Of a DNA stretch of 15,307 nucleotides, positions 11,827-15,307 are shown in pieces (the stretch's first letter is position 1; each line of letters begins with the position of its first letter). This DNA comes from CAOJBM01 sp051872535 (GTDB lineage Bacteria; Bacillota_I; Bacilli_A; RF39; UBA660). Where the stretch lies: positions 1-15,307 of the forward strand of contig JBJEDY010000018.1 of assembly GCA_051872535.1 (NCBI GenBank), written 5' to 3'. The notes under the pieces were generated by a model that was not told the origin of the DNA, ran no database searches, and was given only the letters and a program-made list of their open reading frames with translations. Position numbers and translations under genes: made by a program.

Positions 11827-14136
11827 CTATTTTTTATCTTTTTTTAAGATGCTTAATAAAGATTTCTTTTCTTTTTTAGGTTTAGTTTCAGTTTCTTTCT
11901 TATCTTTATTATCTTTTTTAGTTTCTTTTTTTTCAATTTTTGATTTTTCTTTAGTATCTTTTTTATCACTCTTTGTTGATTTTTCTTTAGTATCTTTATT
12001 TTCTTTCTTTGGAAGAGCTTCTTTACGAGATAAATTTAATCGATTCTTATTATCGTATCCTAATGCTTTAACAATTATTTCATCTCCTACTTTAAACATA
12101 TCACTTGGTTTTTCTACTCTTTCATATGCTAATTGAGATACATGGCATAATCCTTCACATCCAGGCCATAATTCAACAAAACATCCGAATTCCTCAATTT
12201 TAACTACTTTACCATTATATACTTTTCCTGATTCTACTTCTCTAGTAATATTTTCAATTAATTCTTTAGTTTTCTTAATTACATTAATGTCTGTATGATA
12301 TATTAAAACACGACCATTATCATCTAAATCAACTTTAACTGCATCTTTATCATTTACAGAAGTAACGTTACTTGCAGTTAGAATAATATTAGTAATTGTT
12401 TCTCCACCTTTACCAATAACATCTTTAATTTTATCAGGATTAATTTGCATTTGTTCAATCTTAGGTGCATATTTAGATAATTCTTTTCTTGGTTCTTCAA
12501 TTGTCTTTGCCATACTATCTAAGATTTCTAAACGAGCTTTCTTAGCTTGTTCTAAAGCCTCTTTTAAAATTTGTTTTGTTACACCTTTAATTTTAATATC
12601 CATTTGCAATGCAGTAATACCTTCTTTAGTACCAGCTACTTTAAAGTCCATATCTCCCATATGATCTTCTAGACCTTGAATATCAGTTAAGATTGTATAT
12701 TTCTTACCATCTTTACTAGTAATTAATCCCATTGCAATACCAGCTACTGGAGCTTTAATTGGTACTCCAGCTGCCATTAAACTTAAACATCCTGCACAAA
12801 TAGTTGCTTGACTAGATGATCCATTACTTTCTAAAATTTCTGATACAACACGAACTGTATACGGAAATTCATCTTCACTTGGCATTACTTGTAATAATGC
12901 TCTTTCTCCTAAAGCACCATGACCAATTTCTCTTCTTCCTGGCGAACCATATCTTCCTACTTCACCAACTGAGAATTGTGGAAAGTTATAATGAAGCATA
13001 AATCTCTTTGTATCTTCAAGTCCTAGCCCATCAAGGATTTGATGTTCATTTAATGCCCCTAGAGTAGTTGTTGCTAAACTTTGAGTTTCACCTCTTGTAA
13101 ATACTGCACTACCATGAGTTCTAGGAAGTAAATCTATTTGATGCCATAATGGTCTTATTTCATCCATCTTTCTTCCATCTGGTCTTGTTTTTTTATCAGT
13201 AATTAGGAATCTAACTCCTTCACCTTCTAAAATATCAACAAGCTTTTTAACATCTTTTAAGATTTCTTCAAGATTTTCATCTTCAGAATACAATTCTCCA
13301 AAATGCGTAATAGTTTCTTCTTTAACAGCATCAATTGCTGCATATTGTGCAAGTTTTCCTTTAACTTTAAATGCATCAAACATTTTATCAGTAGCAAATT
13401 CACGAACTGCTTTTTCGATTTCAGGGTCAATTGTTGCTAATTCAACTTCGATTTTTTCTTTTCCTACTTCATCAATAATCTTTTGTTGAAATTCACATAA
13501 CATCTTAATATGTTCATGACCAAACATTAATGCTTCTAACATTTCTCTTTCTGTTACTTCTTTTGCTCCAGCCTCAACCATACAAATTGCGTCTTTAGTA
13601 CCAGCAACTGTTAAATTAATTGTACTCTTTTCAGCTTGTTCAGCAGTTGGATTTATAATATAATCTTTACCAATCTTACCTACTATAACGCCAGCTACGG
13701 GACCATCAAAAGGAATATCACTAATTCCTAATGCTAAGCTTGATCCAAATAATGCAGACATTTCTGGGGAATAATCCGTATCTACAGAAAGAACTGTATT
13801 GATAACTTGAACTTCATTTCTAAAGTTTTCATCAAACATAGGTCTAATTGGACGATCAATTAATCTTGCTGTTAATGTTGCACTATCAGTAGGCCTTCCT
13901 TCTCTTTTAATAAATCCTCCTGGAATTTTACCAACAGAATATAATTTTTCTTGATATAGAACTGTTAATGGAAAAAAATCTTGAGTAATGGCTGTTTTAC
14001 CCATTACAGCAGCTGTTAATATTACAGTATCTCCATATCTTACTAGAACAGATCCATTTGCTTGTTTAGCAAGTTCACCTGTCTCAACTATTAAGTCACG
14101 ACCCAAAAAGTTTAACTTAAATGTTTTTTTACTCAT
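11827..14136 (-). CDS. pnp: Polyribonucleotide nucleotidyltransferase (PNPase)
   Basis: 769 residues; most PNPases are about 700. PNPase degrades RNA from the 3' end with phosphate, releasing nucleoside diphosphates, as a ring trimer in the cytoplasm. The two RNase PH cores are clear: ETGELAKQANGSVLVRYGDT at the start, and in the second core FSVGEVGRYGSPGRREIGHG, SNGSSSQATICAGCLSLMAA and DIQGLEDHMGDMDFKVAGT with the catalytic Asp residues. A KH domain (about 555-615, VIGKGGETI) and an S1 domain (about 625-692, NGKVVKIEEFGCFVEL) follow. The extra length is a Lys/Glu-rich tail (about 698-769), partly built of a 12-residue repeat. The gene follows rpsO, the classical order, with GAGGTAG before ATG and an attenuator-like hairpin between them. 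Confidence 0.98.
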   Translation of the reverse strand: MSKKTFKLNFLGRDLIVETGELAKQANGSVLVRYGDTVILTAAVMGKTAITQDFFPLTVLYQEKLYSVGKIPGGFIKREGRPTDSATLTARLIDRPIRPMFDENFRNEVQVINTVLSVDTDYSPEMSALFGSSLALGISDIPFDGPVAGVIVGKIGKDYIINPTAEQAEKSTINLTVAGTKDAICMVEAGAKEVTEREMLEALMFGHEHIKMLCEFQQKIIDEVGKEKIEVELATIDPEIEKAVREFATDKMFDAFKVKGKLAQYAAIDAVKEETITHFGELYSEDENLEEILKDVKKLVDILEGEGVRFLITDKKTRPDGRKMDEIRPLWHQIDLLPRTHGSAVFTRGETQSLATTTLGALNEHQILDGLGLEDTKRFMLHYNFPQFSVGEVGRYGSPGRREIGHGALGERALLQVMPSEDEFPYTVRVVSEILESNGSSSQATICAGCLSLMAAGVPIKAPVAGIAMGLITSKDGKKYTILTDIQGLEDHMGDMDFKVAGTKEGITALQMDIKIKGVTKQILKEALEQAKKARLEILDSMAKTIEEPRKELSKYAPKIEQMQINPDKIKDVIGKGGETITNIILTASNVTSVNDKDAVKVDLDDNGRVLIYHTDINVIKKTKELIENITREVESGKVYNGKVVKIEEFGCFVELWPGCEGLCHVSQLAYERVEKPSDMFKVGDEIIVKALGYDNKNRLNLSRKEALPKKENKDTKEKSTKSDKKDTKEKSKIEKKETKKDNKDKKETETKPKKEKKSLLSILKKDKK
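11941..11996 (-). repeat. 36-bp tandem repeat in the PNPase tail
   Basis: A 20-base block is present twice, starting at 11941 and 11977 (36-base period, 12 codons). On the coding strand it encodes DTKEKS twice within the lysine-rich C-terminal tail of PNPase. The surrounding codons are degenerate KK/KE repeats, consistent with tail growth by slippage or duplication. Confidence 0.75.
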
Positions 14137-14156
14137 ATTTCTACCTCTTCTCTATA

Positions 14157-14182
14157 TAAAAAGACACTAAAAAATCAGTGCC
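14157..14182 (-). terminator. Attenuator-like hairpin between rpsO and pnp
   Basis: Minus-strand GGCACT (14182-14177, touching the rpsO stop codon) pairs with AGTGTC (14168-14163) using one G-U pair, followed by TTTTTATATAG. The stem is short (6 bp), so it probably stops only part of the transcripts and lets the rest continue into pnp. Confidence 0.6.
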
Positions 14183-14451
14183 TACTTTCTTAAATTTAAT
14201 TCTTTGATTACTTTACGATAACTTACTACATCATTATCTTTTAAGTAAGTTAATAAGCTACGTCTTTTACCAACTTTCATTTGAAGTCCTCTTTTTGAAT
14301 GATAATCATGAGTATGAACTTTTAAATGTTCAGTTAGTTCGTTAATTTCTTCAGTAAGAATTGCTATTTGAACTTCAGTAGCTCCACAGTCTTTTTCATT
14401 CTTACCAAACTTCTTAACTAATTCAGCTTTCTTTTCTTTTGTAACTGCCAT
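14182..14451 (-). CDS. rpsO: 30S ribosomal protein S15
   Basis: 89 residues, the standard S15 length. S15 binds the three-way junction of 16S rRNA early in assembly of the small ribosomal subunit platform. Signature segments are present: FGKNEKDCGATEVQIAILTE near the N-terminus, then HTHDYHSKRGLQMKVGKRRS and LLTYLK in the second half. The ATG is preceded by AAGGAGG (14459-14465). It heads the rpsO-pnp operon and has a strong promoter and an untranslated leader of about 75 bases, which in many bacteria S15 itself binds to repress translation. Confidence 0.98.
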   Translation of the reverse strand: MAVTKEKKAELVKKFGKNEKDCGATEVQIAILTEEINELTEHLKVHTHDYHSKRGLQMKVGKRRSLLTYLKDNDVVSYRKVIKELNLRK

Positions 14452-14465
14452 TTTTCTTCCTCCTT

Positions 14466-14528
14466 ATCTTTTAACTGTTTATTCCTAGTATGAAACCGGA
14501 AGAGTTTTCAAACCACGAGTAAACTTAC
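14466..14528 (-). promoter_or_regulatory. rpsO 5' leader, possible S15 autoregulatory RNA
   Basis: The region between the promoter and the rpsO ribosome site can fold: GTTTAcTC near the 5' end can pair with GGaATAAAC near the 3' end, enclosing GAAAAC-TCTTCC-GGTTTC, a stem-loop with one mismatch. S15 leaders that bind the ribosomal protein are known in Firmicutes and use multi-helix folds of this size. I did not match it to a specific family, so this is a candidate only. Confidence 0.4.
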
Positions 14529-14534
14529 TTGTTA

Positions 14535-14563
14535 AGTATAATATAATTTTATAAGAAATGCAA
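14535..14563 (-). promoter_or_regulatory. Sigma-A-type promoter of the rpsO-pnp operon
   Basis: TTGCAT (14563-14558), a 17-base spacer and TATACT (14540-14535) on the minus strand. Both hexamers are close to consensus, as expected for a ribosomal protein operon. Confidence 0.75.
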
Positions 14564-14601
14564 GTAATTTATGTATAAAGAACATATATAGAAATCATTT
14601 A

Positions 14602-15307
14602 CTATATTGCTTTTATATTTCCAATAACAACATATACTGTATATGCATATGGAGTAGAATAATAAAATTCCCCCAAATTATCATGCCTATACATACCAGT
14701 AGGCCAACTAATTGTTAATAATCCTGTACTACTATTATAATTTTTAGTAATGTTTCCATTTACATTAGTACAACCATAAGTACCTGTACCTCCAGGACAT
14801 ACTTTATTATTTATTATTTTAATTTCAAATATAAAATTATCTGCTGTTAAATTAGCATAATCATCAGGAAATTTTGATTTAATATCAAATGAAGTTCCAG
14901 TTCCTAAACTATAGACTTGTGCACTAGTTGTTCCTGCATTATAACCAGCATTATATGCACCACTACTATTTAATGTTCCTCCACTATAATATCCTGGTTC
15001 TACTGTATATGTTGTACTTGTTGTTGGATTCCAATTTAAAGTTCCTCTATCTTCCATTGTTCCTGTTATTAACTTTCCATTTACTAATGCTGTTTTTCCA
15101 ACTAGTATATTACTTGCTGTTGCATCTCCACTATTTGCATAGGAATATAAATCATTTAAGGCTGTATTTGTATTACTAACATTCCAATTTGTATTATTTG
15201 GTACAAATGTTATATTTTCAGCATTAAAATATATTGTTGCTGATACACTTATTACTGATACTACTATTGCTGTTATTAATACTAACATTATTTCCTTTGT
15301 ATATTTT
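14602..15307 (-). CDS. Exported surface protein, function unknown (5' end probably outside window)
   Basis: An N-terminal hydrophobic segment (MLVLITAIVVSVISVSATIYF) suggests a signal peptide or membrane anchor. It is followed by Asn/Thr/Ser/Gly-rich extracellular sequence: SNTNTALNDLYSYAN (helical spacer), ILVGKTALVNGKLITGTM (a short module seen in phage tail-like and Firmicute surface proteins), GYYSGGTLNSSGAYNAGYNA, and a C-terminal beta-type domain of about 100 residues with two Cys (CPGGTGTYGC). An ATG at 15286-15288 has a possible AAAGG before it. However, the reading frame stays open to the window edge, with KYTKEI directly before MLVLIT, which looks like the natural positively charged start of the signal segment. 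The true start is therefore probably beyond 15307. No terminator was recognised after the stop. Confidence 0.7.
   Translation of the reverse strand, partial: KYTKEIMLVLITAIVVSVISVSATIYFNAENITFVPNNTNWNVSNTNTALNDLYSYANSGDATASNILVGKTALVNGKLITGTMEDRGTLNWNPTTSTTYTVEPGYYSGGTLNSSGAYNAGYNAGTTSAQVYSLGTGTSFDIKSKFPDDYANLTADNFIFEIKIINNKVCPGGTGTYGCTNVNGNITKNYNSSTGLLTISWPTGMYRHDNLGEFYYSTPYAYTVYVVIGNIKAI

Noticed and set aside
11849..12136. Plus-strand open frames inside pnp and other genes (also 38-247, 2725-2916, 6639-6869, 12816-13001, 13988-14170, 14928-15179).
   Set aside because: They are antisense shadows of well-supported genes, with unnatural composition and no ribosome sites.
1..15307. CRISPR arrays, tRNA or rRNA genes.
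   Set aside because: No regularly spaced repeats and no cloverleaf or rRNA-like segments were recognised on either strand.

Overview
The window looks like chromosomal DNA of a very AT-rich, low-GC Firmicute, probably an uncultured gut-type Bacilli or Mollicutes-related lineage. The grounds are the rpsO-pnp pair, strong AGGAGG-type ribosome binding sites, a Rel protein, a D-Ala-D-Ala carboxypeptidase relic, and surface proteins of a style common in gut Firmicutes. TGA is used as a stop (for example the gene ending at 1261) and tryptophan is TGG, so this is the standard bacterial code rather than the Mycoplasma code. I cannot name a species.

Region 1 (1-646, minus strand): the 5' part of a NUDIX hydrolase gene runs off the left edge. 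A decayed 5'-nucleotidase (NT5C/HAD-like) gene precedes it, broken in an A8 tract.

Region 2 (638-5457, minus strand) is the most interesting part: a compact, translationally coupled operon that looks like a small YcaO-type RiPP (ribosomally made, modified peptide) locus. In transcription order it holds an 18-residue ORF with a near-perfect Shine-Dalgarno and a Cys-Thr near its C-terminus, missed by ordinary ORF length cut-offs; an intercistronic hairpin; a 540-residue protein with an unrecognised N-terminal half and a C39-like cysteine peptidase half; a 109-residue protein resembling a stripped-down cyclodehydratase partner domain; a YcaO enzyme; a nucleotidyltransferase-fold protein; and a ThiE (thiamine-phosphate synthase) homologue. 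The order precursor, protease, partner, YcaO, tailoring enzymes makes biochemical sense. The shortness of the peptide and the presence of ThiE, an enzyme that alkylates a thiazole nitrogen, are both unusual.

Region 3 (5516-7190, minus strand): a Rel/SpoT-type (p)ppGpp enzyme that ends right after the TGS domain. It is preceded by a promoter, a 45-codon leader ORF and a strong terminator hairpin that overlaps the leader stop codon, which looks like an attenuator.

Region 4 (7197-8664, minus strand): a small papain-like protein, then a gene graveyard with remnants of a GNAT acetyltransferase, a cytidine/blasticidin-S deaminase and a D-Ala-D-Ala carboxypeptidase. The carboxypeptidase relic still has an intact promoter.

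Region 5 (8719-11759): a plus-strand membrane-anchored acidic protein and a minus-strand CAP/SCP-domain lipoprotein. They converge on a shared bidirectional terminator.

Region 6 (11795-14563, minus strand): the housekeeping rpsO-pnp operon, with promoter, leader, inter-gene hairpin and terminator; the PNPase has a lysine-rich tail.

Region 7 (14602-15307, minus strand): a surface protein whose gene is probably cut by the right edge.
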